64,000 nucleotides of DNA from Microbacterium hatanonis (GTDB lineage Bacteria > Actinomycetota > Actinomycetes > Actinomycetales > Microbacteriaceae), in the NCBI RefSeq assembly GCF_008017415.1, contig NZ_VRSV01000001.1, positions 372,001 through 436,000 on the forward strand. The letters are read 5' to 3'. The position numbers were made by a program, and so were the translations under genes. Under the pieces are notes generated by a model that was not told the DNA's origin, did no database searches, and saw only the letters and a program-made list of their open reading frames with translations. Shown piece by piece: positions 8,832 through 17,192 of this stretch (the first letter of the stretch is position 1; every line of letters starts with the position of its first letter).

Positions 8832-10369
8832 CGCGGGTGAGGAGCCGGATCGCTGCGGCCGTCGCGGTTCTGGCCTCGGTCGTGCTGGTCGCGAGCGGAT
8901 GCTCGGCGTTCACGTCGGATTCGTGGGCCCCGCCGCCCACGGTGACCCCCGACGTCTCGGGTGTCTCGGCCGATCTGCTCCCCTTCTACGGCCAGGAGGT
9001 CGCGTGGGAGTCCTGTGCGGCCGAGGAGCAGTTCGACTGCGCGAACGTGCGCGTCCCGCGCGACTGGAACGCCCCTGCGGCGGGCGAGATCGAGATCGCC
9101 GTCATCCGACATAGGGCCGACAGCGGTGAGCCGATCGGATCGCTGTTCACCAACCCGGGCGGGCCGGGGGTCAGCGGCGTCGACACCCTGCAGCAGGCTC
9201 TCGACGTCGTCGTCGGGTCGCCGCTGCGCGAGAACTATGACGTGATCGGGTTCGACCCCCGAGGCGTCGGAGCCTCGACGGCGGTCGACTGCTACGACAC
9301 GGCCGACCTCGACCAGTACCTGTACGACATCCCCGACGCTCCGCGCGGCAGTGACGAATGGACGGCGGAGCTCGAGGCCCGTGACGCCGCGTTCGCCGCC
9401 GCCTGCGACGCGAACAGCGACGGGCTGCTCCCCTTCGTCTCGACCGAGAACGCCGCGCGCGACCTCGACGTGCTCCGCGCCGTCACGGGTCAGACGACGC
9501 TCGACTATCTCGGCTACTCCTGGGGCACGGCCCTCGGCGCCGCCTACGCCCAGCTGCACCCCGACCGGGTGGGCCGCATGGTGCTCGACGGCGCCCTCGA
9601 TCCCTCCATCCCGGGCGCCCAGGTCGGCGTGGGCCAGATGGAGGGGTTCCAGAGGTCGCTCGACGCCTTCCTGACCTCATGCGTCTCGTACGACGACTGC
9701 CCGTTCCGCGGCACGCTCGCCGAAGCCTCGGCCGACCTCGACGCCGTGTTCGCCTCTGTCGACGCCCGCCCGCTCGTCGCGGTGGACGGGCGCGAGCTCG
9801 GCGCCGACACATTGATGCTCGCCCTGCTGAACGCGCTCTACTCGCCCGCGAGCTGGCCGTACCTGCGCGTGACGCTCACGGGAGTGCAGAACGGCGACCC
9901 CGCGCCGGCGTTCACACTGGCCGACGCCTACAACGAGCGCCAGGGCGGCGGCTACGTGGGCAATTCCGAAGAGGCCTTCCCGGCGTACAACTGCATGGAC
10001 TACCCCGTCGCGGGCGAGGCCGAGACGCAGGCGGCGCAGGCCGAGCTCGAGCAGGTGGCACCGCTCGCCGCCGAGTACTTCAGCGGCCCCGACGTCTGCG
10101 AGCAGTGGCCCTACCCGCCCACCGGTACGCGGGGCCCCGTCTCCGCAGACGGGGCAGCGCCCATCCTCGTGATCGGCACCACGAGCGACCCCGCCACCCC
10201 CTACCAGTGGGCGGTGTCACTGGCTGATCAGCTGCAGTCGGGGGTGCTGGTCACCCGCGTCGGCGAGGGGCACACCGGCTACAACAAGGGCAACACCTGC
10301 GTCGACGACGCGGTCGTCGCGTACCTCGTCGATGGAGTGGTTCCCGACGCCGACATCCGTTGCGAGTGA
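8828..10369 (+). CDS. Secreted alpha/beta-hydrolase, tripeptidyl-aminopeptidase (TAP) type lipoprotein
   Basis: Protein of 513 aa with a lipoprotein signal peptide (hydrophobic AAAVAVLASVVLVASGC, lipobox Cys near residue 25). The catalytic core has the oxyanion segment NPGGPGVSG, the nucleophile elbow YLGYSWGTALG (Ser), and a TAP-like C-terminal domain with ILVIGTTSDPATPYQWA and GEGHTGY giving the Asp and His of the triad. It probably releases short peptides outside the membrane. GTG 8828 overlaps the holB stop by four bases. The homologous family next to holB is annotated as SlpD/SlpE-like proteases in streptomycetes; the exact substrate is unknown. Confidence 0.9.
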   Translation: MTRVRSRIAAAVAVLASVVLVASGCSAFTSDSWAPPPTVTPDVSGVSADLLPFYGQEVAWESCAAEEQFDCANVRVPRDWNAPAAGEIEIAVIRHRADSGEPIGSLFTNPGGPGVSGVDTLQQALDVVVGSPLRENYDVIGFDPRGVGASTAVDCYDTADLDQYLYDIPDAPRGSDEWTAELEARDAAFAAACDANSDGLLPFVSTENAARDLDVLRAVTGQTTLDYLGYSWGTALGAAYAQLHPDRVGRMVLDGALDPSIPGAQVGVGQMEGFQRSLDAFLTSCVSYDDCPFRGTLAEASADLDAVFASVDARPLVAVDGRELGADTLMLALLNALYSPASWPYLRVTLTGVQNGDPAPAFTLADAYNERQGGGYVGNSEEAFPAYNCMDYPVAGEAETQAAQAELEQVAPLAAEYFSGPDVCEQWPYPPTGTRGPVSADGAAPILVIGTTSDPATPYQWAVSLADQLQSGVLVTRVGEGHTGYNKGNTCVDDAVVAYLVDGVVPDADIRCE

Positions 10370-10378
10370 CGGTCGTGG

Positions 10379-10407
10379 TTCGCGCATCGCCCGCGAGCAG
10401 GTAATAT
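10379..10407 (+). promoter_or_regulatory. Probable promoter of tRNA-Thr(CGT)
   Basis: TTCGCG (10379-10384) and TAATAT (10402-10407) are 17 bases apart, and the tRNA begins 31 bases after the -10. The -10 is close to consensus; the -35 is weak. Confidence 0.5.
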
Positions 10408-10437
10408 CGGTGATCGTGCATCGCGCGAGCGACGCGC

Positions 10438-10510
10438 GCCACCTTAGCTCAGACGGCAGAGCGATTCACTCGTAATGAATAGGTCAAGGGTTCGATTCCC
10501 TTAGGTGGCT
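10438..10510 (+). tRNA. tRNA-Thr (anticodon CGT)
   Basis: A full cloverleaf can be drawn: acceptor GCCACCT/AGGTGGC, D-stem GCTC/GAGC, anticodon stem ATTCA/TGAAT with loop CTCGTAA (CGT at 10471-10473), and T-arm AAGGG TTCGATT CCCTT. The discriminator is T, and CCA is not encoded in full. Confidence 0.96.
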
Positions 10511-10562
10511 CCGGACGAACGGGCCGCTCCGGCGGCCCGTTTCCCGTATCCCGGGGAGGATC

Positions 10563-10955
10563 ATGTCGGCCGTCGATGCGATCGTCGAGATCTTCACGTG
10601 GATCGGCTTCGGAGCCGGCGCTCTCTTCGCCGGTGTGGCGTTCGTGCTGTACATCGCCGACGGCACGTGGGTTCCCGTGCACGCGGTGATCGAGGATCTC
10701 GGCGACCGTCGAGTCGCGCGCTGGTTCGATGACGAGGGCGGCGTGGGCGAGGCCGCGTTGACACCCGCCGACGACGAGGCGATCGGCAGTGCCGATGCCG
10801 CCGATGTCTTCGTGCGCGTCGGGTCGCTGCACCGGATGCGGTTGCATCGACGCTCCCCGTCGGTGCGCGCGTTCGTGCTGCTCGCCCTCGGGCTGATCGG
10901 TCTCGGTGTCGCGGGGCTGGTCGTCTCGATCGTCTCGCTCTTCGCGGCGGGCTGA
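10563..10955 (+). CDS. Small membrane protein, conserved hypothetical
   Basis: A 130-aa protein with two transmembrane segments: residues ~10-32 (FTWIGFGAGALFAGVAFVLYIA) and ~105-127 (FVLLALGLIGLGVAGLVVSIVSL). An acidic cytoplasmic or extracellular loop between them contains DDEGGVGEA. GGGGAGGATC directly before ATG 10563 is a strong ribosome-binding site. No enzymatic motif is seen and I do not recognise a named family. Confidence 0.75.
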   Translation: MSAVDAIVEIFTWIGFGAGALFAGVAFVLYIADGTWVPVHAVIEDLGDRRVARWFDDEGGVGEAALTPADDEAIGSADAADVFVRVGSLHRMRLHRRSPSVRAFVLLALGLIGLGVAGLVVSIVSLFAAG

Positions 10956-10971
10956 CAGCCGACCGAGTGGC

Positions 10972-11012
10972 ATGAGACACATGTCGCTAGATAAGCTAGC
11001 GATATGTCTCAT
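10972..11012 (+). promoter_or_regulatory. Palindromic operator overlapping the -10 and start codon of the MMPL gene
   Basis: ACATGTCGCTAG (10979-10990) and CTAGCGATATGT (10996-11007) are inverted repeats with one mismatch and a 5-base centre. Outer bases ATGAGAC/GTCTCAT extend the symmetry, offset by two bases. A -10-like TAAGCT (10992-10997) lies in the centre, and the MMPL start ATG (11004) sits in the right arm, six bases after it. This is what a TetR/MarR-type repressor site on a leaderless promoter would look like. No regulator gene is adjacent. Confidence 0.65.
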
Positions 11013-13301
11013 CCCGATGTCACTCGTCGCGTTCCCTCCCGGTGGTTGCGCGTCGGCATCCCGGCTGTCCTGATCCTCGTCTGGCTGGTCGGGGGATCGG
11101 TCGGCGGACCGTACTTCGGCAAGGTCGACGAGGTCGCCGTGAACGACCGCTCGTCGTTCCTGCCCCAGTCGGCCGACAGCACTCAGGTGAACGAGCGGCT
11201 CTCCGACTTCACCGGCAGCGACAGCATCCCGGCCCTCGTCGTGGCGACGGCCGACGAGGGCGAACTCACCGCGGATCAGCTCGCAGAACTCGAGACCGTC
11301 GCTGATGACATCGGAGCCCTCGACGGCGTCGCCGGAGACGTCTCGCCGCCGGTGGTGTCGGACGACGGCGTCGCCGCCCAGATCTTCGTGCCGATCGACG
11401 GCACCGGCGAGGTCGCCGAGATCGTCGAACAGATCCGCGCTCTCGTCGAGACCCGGTCGCCGACCGGAACCGAGGCGTGGGTGACGGGGCCCGCCGGATT
11501 CACCGCCGACCTGGTCGGTGGTTTCGCCGGGATCGACGGCCTCCTGCTTCTGGTCGCGCTCGGCGCCGTCTTCGTGATCCTCATCGTGGTCTACCGGTCA
11601 CCCCTCCTGCCGATCCTCGTGCTGCTGACGTCGACGTTCGCTCTCTGCGTCGCACTGCTGACGGTCTGGTGGCTGGCGAAGGCCGGGATCGTCGTGTTGA
11701 ACGGTCAGGTGCAGGGCATCCTGTTCATCCTCGTCATCGGCGCGGCGACCGACTACGCCCTGCTGTACGTGGCGCGCTTCCGAGAGGCGGTGGGAGACGG
11801 GCAGAAGAGATGGGACGCGACGACGCGGGCATGGCGCGGGGCGTTCGAGCCGATCCTCGCCTCCGGCGGCACGGTCATCGCGGGCCTTCTCTGCCTGCTG
11901 CTGTCCGACCTCGCGACGAACCGCGCGCTCGGCCCGATCGCGTCGATCGGAATCGTCTTCGCCGTGCTCTCGGCGCTGACGTTCCTCCCCGCGCTCCTGG
12001 CCGTCTTCGGCAAGGCGGCCTTCTGGCCGTTCATCCCGAAGCCGGGGTCGAGCGCGATCCCGACCGACTTCACCCGCGCGGCCAGGGGCATCTGGCCCCG
12101 CCTGGCCCGATTCATCGCCCGGCGTTCCCGTCCGGTCTGGGTCGTCTGCATCGTGCTGCTTCTCGGTGCCTCGGTGGGCGTCACCCAGTTGAAGGCCGAC
12201 GGCGTCCCGTCGAGCGACCTCGTGCTCGGTGCCTCCCCGGCACGCGACGGGCAGGACCGGCTCGCCGAGCATTTTCCGGCGGGTTCGGGAAGCCCGGTCT
12301 ACGTGCTCGTCGCCGAGGGCCGAGTCGCCGATGCGATCGAGGTGCTCGACGCGGCACCCGGCGTGGAGGACATCTCCGCAGCATCCGCCGATTCGGTCAC
12401 CGGGCAGGTGGGCGTCGCTCTCGAGAACGGCGAGCCGGTGTACACCGCCGCCGGTCCTCCCGGGTCGTCCGCGCCGACGCCGACCGTCTCGGACGGCGAG
12501 GTGCTGCTCAGCGGCACGCTGACCTCCGCCAGCGACTCGCTCGAGGCCGAAGACACGGTGCGCGATCTGCGGGCCGCGCTCGATGACGCGCTCGGGTCCG
12601 ACACGACCTTCGTGGGCGGCGAGACCGCGACCGACGTCGATTCGAACGACACGTCGATCCGAGACCGCACGCTGATCATCCCCGTCGTGCTCGCGGTGAT
12701 CCTGCTGATCCTCATGCTGCTGCTGCGCTCGATCGTCGCGCCGGTGATCCTCATCGCGACCGTGATCCTGTCGTTCGGCGCCGCGCTGGGCGTGAGCGCG
12801 CTCGTCTTCGACGGAGTGTTCGGATTCCCGGGGGCAGACCCTGCGGTGCCGTTGTACGGCTTCGTCTTCCTGGTCGCCCTCGGTGTGGACTACAACATCT
12901 TCCTGATGTCGCGCGTGCGGGAGGAATCGCTCGCCCACGGCACGCGACAGGGCATCCTCCGCGGGCTCGTCGCGACCGGGGGAGTGATCACCTCCGCCGG
13001 TCTCGTGCTGGCGGCGACCTTCGCCGCGCTCGGCGTCATCCCCATCCTGTTCCTGGCCCAGATCGCGTTCATCGTCGCCTTCGGCGTCCTGCTCGACACG
13101 TTCCTGGTGCGGTCGCTGCTCGTGCCCGCCCTCGCCTACGACCTCGGCCGTCACGTCTGGTGGCCGTCGAAGCTCGGACGGACGGATGCGGCGGCCGCCG
13201 CCGCATCCGATCCCGACGTCAGCCCGAACTCAGGCTCATCGGCGATCGCCCCGGCGACACGCCGGGCGCTGAGGGCCCCGCACGGCGATCAGCCTGAGTA
13301 A
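11004..13301 (+). CDS. MMPL/RND-family membrane transporter
   Basis: Protein of 765 aa with the MMPL duplication: an N-terminal helix (residues ~13-28), an extracellular domain to ~165, a block of helices from GIDGLLLLVALGAVFVILIV to about residue 340, a second extracellular domain, and a second helix block from about residue 555. The RND signature GAATDYALLYVARFREAV and its second-half equivalent VALGVDYNIFLMSRVREES hold the conserved Asp-Tyr of proton coupling. It probably exports lipids or amphipathic compounds. Transcription is likely leaderless and controlled through the palindrome over its start. Substrate is unknown. Confidence 0.93.
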   Translation: MSHPDVTRRVPSRWLRVGIPAVLILVWLVGGSVGGPYFGKVDEVAVNDRSSFLPQSADSTQVNERLSDFTGSDSIPALVVATADEGELTADQLAELETVADDIGALDGVAGDVSPPVVSDDGVAAQIFVPIDGTGEVAEIVEQIRALVETRSPTGTEAWVTGPAGFTADLVGGFAGIDGLLLLVALGAVFVILIVVYRSPLLPILVLLTSTFALCVALLTVWWLAKAGIVVLNGQVQGILFILVIGAATDYALLYVARFREAVGDGQKRWDATTRAWRGAFEPILASGGTVIAGLLCLLLSDLATNRALGPIASIGIVFAVLSALTFLPALLAVFGKAAFWPFIPKPGSSAIPTDFTRAARGIWPRLARFIARRSRPVWVVCIVLLLGASVGVTQLKADGVPSSDLVLGASPARDGQDRLAEHFPAGSGSPVYVLVAEGRVADAIEVLDAAPGVEDISAASADSVTGQVGVALENGEPVYTAAGPPGSSAPTPTVSDGEVLLSGTLTSASDSLEAEDTVRDLRAALDDALGSDTTFVGGETATDVDSNDTSIRDRTLIIPVVLAVILLILMLLLRSIVAPVILIATVILSFGAALGVSALVFDGVFGFPGADPAVPLYGFVFLVALGVDYNIFLMSRVREESLAHGTRQGILRGLVATGGVITSAGLVLAATFAALGVIPILFLAQIAFIVAFGVLLDTFLVRSLLVPALAYDLGRHVWWPSKLGRTDAAAAAASDPDVSPNSGSSAIAPATRRALRAPHGDQPE

Positions 13302-13337
13302 GTGCCGGGGGAGGCGCGTGCGTCGTACGCTCGAAGG

Positions 13338-13919
13338 ATGACCCGCGCCCTCTTCATCGTCGACGTCCAGAACGACTTCACCGAGCACGGAGCGCTCGGC
13401 GTCGAGGGCGGTGACGCGGTCGCGCAGCGCATCTCGGCGTTCCTCGGCGAGCACGCCGGGGATTACGCGCTGGTCGTCGCGTCGCGCGACTGGCACGACG
13501 GAGACAACGACAACGGAGGGCACTTCGCCGAGGGGCAGCCCGACTTCATCGACACCTGGCCGGTGCACTGCGTGGGTGGCACCTTCGGGGCCGAGTACGA
13601 CGAGGGCTTCGACACCTCGGCCGTCACTCACCATCTGAAGAAGGGTCAGGGCAAGCCCGCCTACTCGCTCTTCGAGGGGATCGGCGACGACGGATCGACG
13701 GCCGCGCAGCTGTTGGAAGACCACGGCATCCGTGACATCGACGTCGTGGGGCTCGCCACCGACTACTGCGTGCGGGCCTCGGCGCTCGACGCCCTCGCCG
13801 CCGGTCGCGGTGTGCGGGTGTTCACCGACCTCGTCGCCGGGGTGCACCCCGACTCCAGCGCAGCGGCTCTGACCGACATCGCCGCGGCCGGCGCTCAGGT
13901 CGTGGACTCGCGCGGCTGA
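13338..13919 (+). CDS. pncA: Nicotinamidase
   Basis: Isochorismatase-fold amidase (193 aa) converting nicotinamide to nicotinate for NAD salvage. The catalytic triad is visible: Asp in FIVDVQNDFTEHG, Lys in HHLKKGQGK, Cys in ATDYCVRAS. Metal ligands are in SRDWHDGDNDNGGHF. WPVHCVGGTFGAEY is a standard family segment. Start ATG 13338 follows TACGCT by six bases (leaderless pattern). Confidence 0.95.
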   Translation: MTRALFIVDVQNDFTEHGALGVEGGDAVAQRISAFLGEHAGDYALVVASRDWHDGDNDNGGHFAEGQPDFIDTWPVHCVGGTFGAEYDEGFDTSAVTHHLKKGQGKPAYSLFEGIGDDGSTAAQLLEDHGIRDIDVVGLATDYCVRASALDALAAGRGVRVFTDLVAGVHPDSSAAALTDIAAAGAQVVDSRG

Positions 13920-13923
13920 CGGG

Positions 13924-14124
13924 TCAGAATCCGCTCGGACGCATCCACGCGGCCCTGCCCTCGGCGCGGCGCGACGCCGCCTCGGGGGACTGGTCGGGCT
14001 CGGTTCCTGCCCGGAGCAGATCGTCGCGCGGAGCCTCGGCGGCTTCGCGGTCTCGTCGTCGACGCCACACGACACCCGCGGTCACGAGGCCGCCGAGGAA
14101 GAGGAACGGGATGAGCGGGAACAT
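13924..14124 (-). CDS. 66-aa single-pass membrane protein
   Basis: It begins MFPLIPFLFLGGLVTAGVVW, one transmembrane helix, followed by a basic stop-transfer stretch (RRRRDREAAEA) and a polar tail ending near WMRPSGF. ATG 14124 is preceded on the minus strand by TAGGCT and six bases, the leaderless pattern, which supports expression. It converges with pncA, with four bases between the two stop codons. Function is unknown. Confidence 0.65.
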   Translation of the reverse strand: MFPLIPFLFLGGLVTAGVVWRRRRDREAAEAPRDDLLRAGTEPDQSPEAASRRAEGRAAWMRPSGF

Positions 14125-14156
14125 ACCGCGAGCCTAGGCACGCCCGTCGTGAAGGG

Positions 14157-14945
14157 CTAGGCCGGAGAGACGTCGTCGCCCACGCGCACGGTGCCGCCAC
14201 CGCCGTCGACGGGGAGGAGCAGGATGCCGAGGGTGGCCTCGTCCTGGTCGAACGCGGTCGTGAGCACGCGCAGCAGTCGCACGTCGCGAACGCCCGTGTC
14301 GGGGTTCGCCATAATGGCGGCGCATCGTCCGATGGGTCGCTGCACCTCGAACTCCGTCTCGCCGATGCGCACGCGGCCGGTCCACGCCAGTTCGTCCCAG
14401 GGCTCGGTGCCGCTGACGATGATGTTCGAACGGAAGCGTCGATCGTCTACGGGGGCGTCGACGGCGGCGTCGACCGCCGCGACCGATGCCGAGCCGTGGA
14501 GCGATACGTAGCCGCGCGGGCGGTCTTGGAATCTCGAGGTGCGACCGTCGCCCACGAGGCGCACGCCGTCGGCGGGGAGGCGACGTGCGTCGCTCGAGGC
14601 GGCGACGAATGCCGATACGGCCCGCTCGAGCTCGGCGCGGCCGGCGTCGTCGAGCCCGGCCTCGGCGAGTTCGGTGTCTCCGTCGTGGATGCTGACCCGC
14701 AGCGTCTCGTCGTCGAGGCGCAGCCGCAGCCGAGCGAGCGACGGGAAGTCCATGAGTGCGAGGCCCTGACTCTTCGGCCAGTAGTCGAGGCCGTCCTGCT
14801 CGCGCGGCTCGACGTCACCGGCGAAGCGGAACGCGAGCACGCGGTCGCCCGCGATGCGTCCGTCGGCCTGAACGACGAGGTCACGGCGAGGCTCGGGTGT
14901 GAAGCCTTTGACGGGGTAGCGGTAGAGGGCGGCGACGTGAGGCAC
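14157..14945 (-). CDS. MOSC-domain protein
   Basis: Protein of 262 aa with an N-terminal MOSC beta-barrel (ALYRYPVKGFTPEP, ALMDFPSLARLRLR) and a C-terminal MOSC domain with RFRSNIIVSG and the conserved Cys in PIGRCAAIMANPDTG. MOSC domains carry sulfur or bind molybdenum cofactor; this one resembles the mARC/YcbX group. GTG 14945 has AAAGGATGAGG upstream. It lies just after the PstS-like gene on the same strand (20-base gap), but a functional link is not evident. Confidence 0.88.
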   Translation of the reverse strand: MPHVAALYRYPVKGFTPEPRRDLVVQADGRIAGDRVLAFRFAGDVEPREQDGLDYWPKSQGLALMDFPSLARLRLRLDDETLRVSIHDGDTELAEAGLDDAGRAELERAVSAFVAASSDARRLPADGVRLVGDGRTSRFQDRPRGYVSLHGSASVAAVDAAVDAPVDDRRFRSNIIVSGTEPWDELAWTGRVRIGETEFEVQRPIGRCAAIMANPDTGVRDVRLLRVLTTAFDQDEATLGILLLPVDGGGGTVRVGDDVSPA

Positions 14946-14964
14946 GCCTCATCCTTTCACTGCG

Positions 14965-16668
14965 TCAGCGGGAGACGATGGTGAGGGTCATCCTCGCGCG
15001 ATATGTGCCGGGCTCCGCGTCGAGAGGCGCGATCAGCCGGAATCCGCCGGTGAGGACCGCCGTTCCGATGCCGCCGCCCGGAGCCGCATCGGCGAAGAGG
15101 GCGCCCGTTGACGAGCCTGTGAAGGCGGGCGCTGCCGCGAGCCCGGATGCGGTGCTGCCTGCGTCGACCGCGGGGGTCAACGTCAGAGCCGAGGCCGGGA
15201 TGGTCTGCGATCCCGAGATGAAGTCGGTGACCGAGCTGTGGACGGTGTAACCCGGACGCGACACGTGACGCTCGTCGACGACGGAGAAGCGGGGGAGCGA
15301 CCCGGTCGTGACGGAGCGCCCGTCGACGATGGCGGGTTCGTCGAAGACCACCGTCGTGCCGGTGGGCACGCTGAGCGACAGATCGCCGTCCGTCGCCGGG
15401 AGGACGGATGCTTCGAGCCAGACCGACCCGTCGGTCGTGACGCAGTCCGCGCCGATGCGGTCGCACGCGGGCGGGTAGGGCGCTGTCTGCGTCAGGGCGT
15501 TGTCGGAGATGCTGGTCTCACCGGAGCGGAACGTGGGATTGCGGCATCCGTCGATGCCGAGGCTCGCAGCATCCGCCCCCGGTATGCGCGCAGCCTGCGC
15601 GAGACCCGCTCGCACGAGATTGACCGGGAGCGGGGCGTTGCCGAGCGAGTCGGCTCGCTGCTGGCTCTCGCAGAGGAAGTGGCGAGCGAATTCCGCGAGC
15701 GAGCGGCCCTTGTCGGCCGTGAAGATCCCGCCGACCTCGGTGGGCGCGATCAGATAGGCGTACGACGAGAGCGGGTAGGCCCGCGGGTCGGGGTTGTCGT
15801 AGACGCCGTCGAGGATCTGCGTCTGGTCGGCATCGACTGCGGCTCCGAGCAGCGCGATCGAGACGTTCGTCGCGGTCGGCCCGACGTAGTATCCCGCAGC
15901 GTTGAGGACCTTCACGGTCGAAAGCCCGGCGCGCGTGGCGTAGGAGTTCTCGACGTACGTGATCGCACCCTGGCCGTAGCTCTGGGCCACGTACCCGGAG
16001 ACGCCGAGCGAGCCCGACTGCGCCACGCCGTTTCGGGGCAGCGGGAAGGTCGAGCTGCTGCCGGCGGTCCAGACGTCGCCGAACTCCCTGGAGAGCCAGC
16101 GCGAGAATGATGCGCTGGAGCCGGTGCTGTCAGCGCGAACAATGGGGGTAATTGCGCTGTCGGGCAGGTTGACGCGGGGGTTGTCGGCCAGGATCGCGGG
16201 GTCGTTCCAGCGGCCGATGGTGCCCGAGAAGATCCCGGCGATCGTGCGCCCGGAGAGGCGGAGGTCGGTGAAATTCCGCCCGTCGACGCGCAGGTTGTAG
16301 GCGAGGGCTGTGCCGCCGGCCGTGGCGGGGATGTAGGTGTATCCGCGAGTCGGACGCTCAGGAGGGCCGCCATACTCGGGAGTCGACTGGAACGGCAGCT
16401 CGCTGACGGCGAAGTCGACGGTGCCATTGACGAAGTCTCCGCGGCCCGCGCTGGAGCCGATTCCGGAGTAGTTGACGGTCATGCCGGTACTCGCCGCGAC
16501 ATCGCGGCGTGCCCAATCGAGGGCGGTCTGCGCCCAGGTCGAACCGGTGCCCGAGATGTGAGTCCAGCCGGCCGCGTTCGCCGCGGGCGCGACACCGGCG
16601 ATCACCGCAGTGACGGCGACGAGCGCCGCCGCCGAGAACAGGCGGGCGCGCCGCATTCCACCGAACAT
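14965..16668 (-). CDS. Secreted PstS-like protein with a C-terminal beta-domain
   Basis: Protein of 567 aa with a cleavable signal peptide (LFSAAALVAVTAVIAGVAPAANA, AxA site near residue 33) and no lipobox. Residues ~35-370 match the PstS fold: SGTGSTWAQ, YSGIGSSAGRGDFVNGTVDFAVSELPF, GTIGRWNDPAIL, RADSTGSSASFSRWL. The last ~190 residues are a separate beta-rich domain (SLPRFSVVDERHVSRPGYTV, DFISGSQTIPASALTLTP) similar in pattern to WxL-type surface domains, with no sortase motif or membrane anchor. It may bind phosphate or another ligand at the cell surface. It is monocistronic; the start could also be the ATG at 16656. Confidence 0.82.
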   Translation of the reverse strand: MFGGMRRARLFSAAALVAVTAVIAGVAPAANAAGWTHISGTGSTWAQTALDWARRDVAASTGMTVNYSGIGSSAGRGDFVNGTVDFAVSELPFQSTPEYGGPPERPTRGYTYIPATAGGTALAYNLRVDGRNFTDLRLSGRTIAGIFSGTIGRWNDPAILADNPRVNLPDSAITPIVRADSTGSSASFSRWLSREFGDVWTAGSSSTFPLPRNGVAQSGSLGVSGYVAQSYGQGAITYVENSYATRAGLSTVKVLNAAGYYVGPTATNVSIALLGAAVDADQTQILDGVYDNPDPRAYPLSSYAYLIAPTEVGGIFTADKGRSLAEFARHFLCESQQRADSLGNAPLPVNLVRAGLAQAARIPGADAASLGIDGCRNPTFRSGETSISDNALTQTAPYPPACDRIGADCVTTDGSVWLEASVLPATDGDLSLSVPTGTTVVFDEPAIVDGRSVTTGSLPRFSVVDERHVSRPGYTVHSSVTDFISGSQTIPASALTLTPAVDAGSTASGLAAAPAFTGSSTGALFADAAPGGGIGTAVLTGGFRLIAPLDAEPGTYRARMTLTIVSR

Positions 16669-16677
16669 CTGCGAGCT

Positions 16678-16699
16678 CTCTTCCCCCGGGAGGGAAGAG
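16678..16699 (-). promoter_or_regulatory. 8-bp inverted repeat just upstream of the PstS-like gene
   Basis: CTCTTCCC and GGGAAGAG face each other across six bases, ten bases before the start codon, and a GACTTCCCCGAG stretch follows. It may be a protein-binding site or a leader hairpin that hides the ribosome-binding region. Confidence 0.4.
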
Positions 16700-16814
16700 G
16701 CGACTTCCCCGAGCGCGAACCTATCGGTCGGTCAGCTGTCGCCGCCGCGGCATCGGAGTCCGTACGCCGACCGTTCACCGCCCGTATCCACGGCGCGCCG
16801 ATCTGGCCTCGGCT

Positions 16815-17192
16815 TCAGTCAGCATCCTGATGTCGCCGGCGCAGCAGGTTGCCGAAGCAGAGCACCCCTCCGACGAGGGCGCCGTAGGTGATCACGGTGG
16901 CATCCCAGCTGGCGACGTAGGCCGTGCCGGTCTGTCCGTCGGGATACGAGAAGGTGCACGCGAGCCCGATAGGGAAAGAGGTGAACTCACCGCTCACGCG
17001 TTGCTCCCAAACATCGGAGATAGGTAGTGGCGAGCGCATTCCGGAGGTGTTGCAATTGGCGGTCGCTCCGCCGTCGTGCTGAAGGAGGTAGAACATGAAC
17101 GTGTAGACGATCGCCGCTGTCGCCAACAGCCCCGCACCGCCCAGTCTGAGCGCCGTCTGTCCTGACCTCCGAGGCGGGTTCGCGGTCGTCAC
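16815..17192 (-). CDS. Hypothetical two-helix membrane protein
   Basis: A 125-aa protein with an N-terminal transmembrane helix (LGGAGLLATAAIVYTFMFYLL), an extracellular loop holding two Cys residues (ANCNTSG, LACTFSY; probably disulfide-bonded) and a C-terminal helix (VITYGALVGGVLCFGNLL) ending in RRRHQD. It starts within four bases of the upstream gene's stop on the same strand, so the two are coupled. No family recognised. It sits at the left edge of the accessory island. Confidence 0.65.
   Translation of the reverse strand: MTTANPPRRSGQTALRLGGAGLLATAAIVYTFMFYLLQHDGGATANCNTSGMRSPLPISDVWEQRVSGEFTSFPIGLACTFSYPDGQTGTAYVASWDATVITYGALVGGVLCFGNLLRRRHQDAD

Noticed and set aside
11598..13154. 518-codon minus-strand frame opposite the MMPL gene
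   Set aside because: Composition (RDEDHQ-rich) is typical of antisense frames and the sense frame is a clear transporter.
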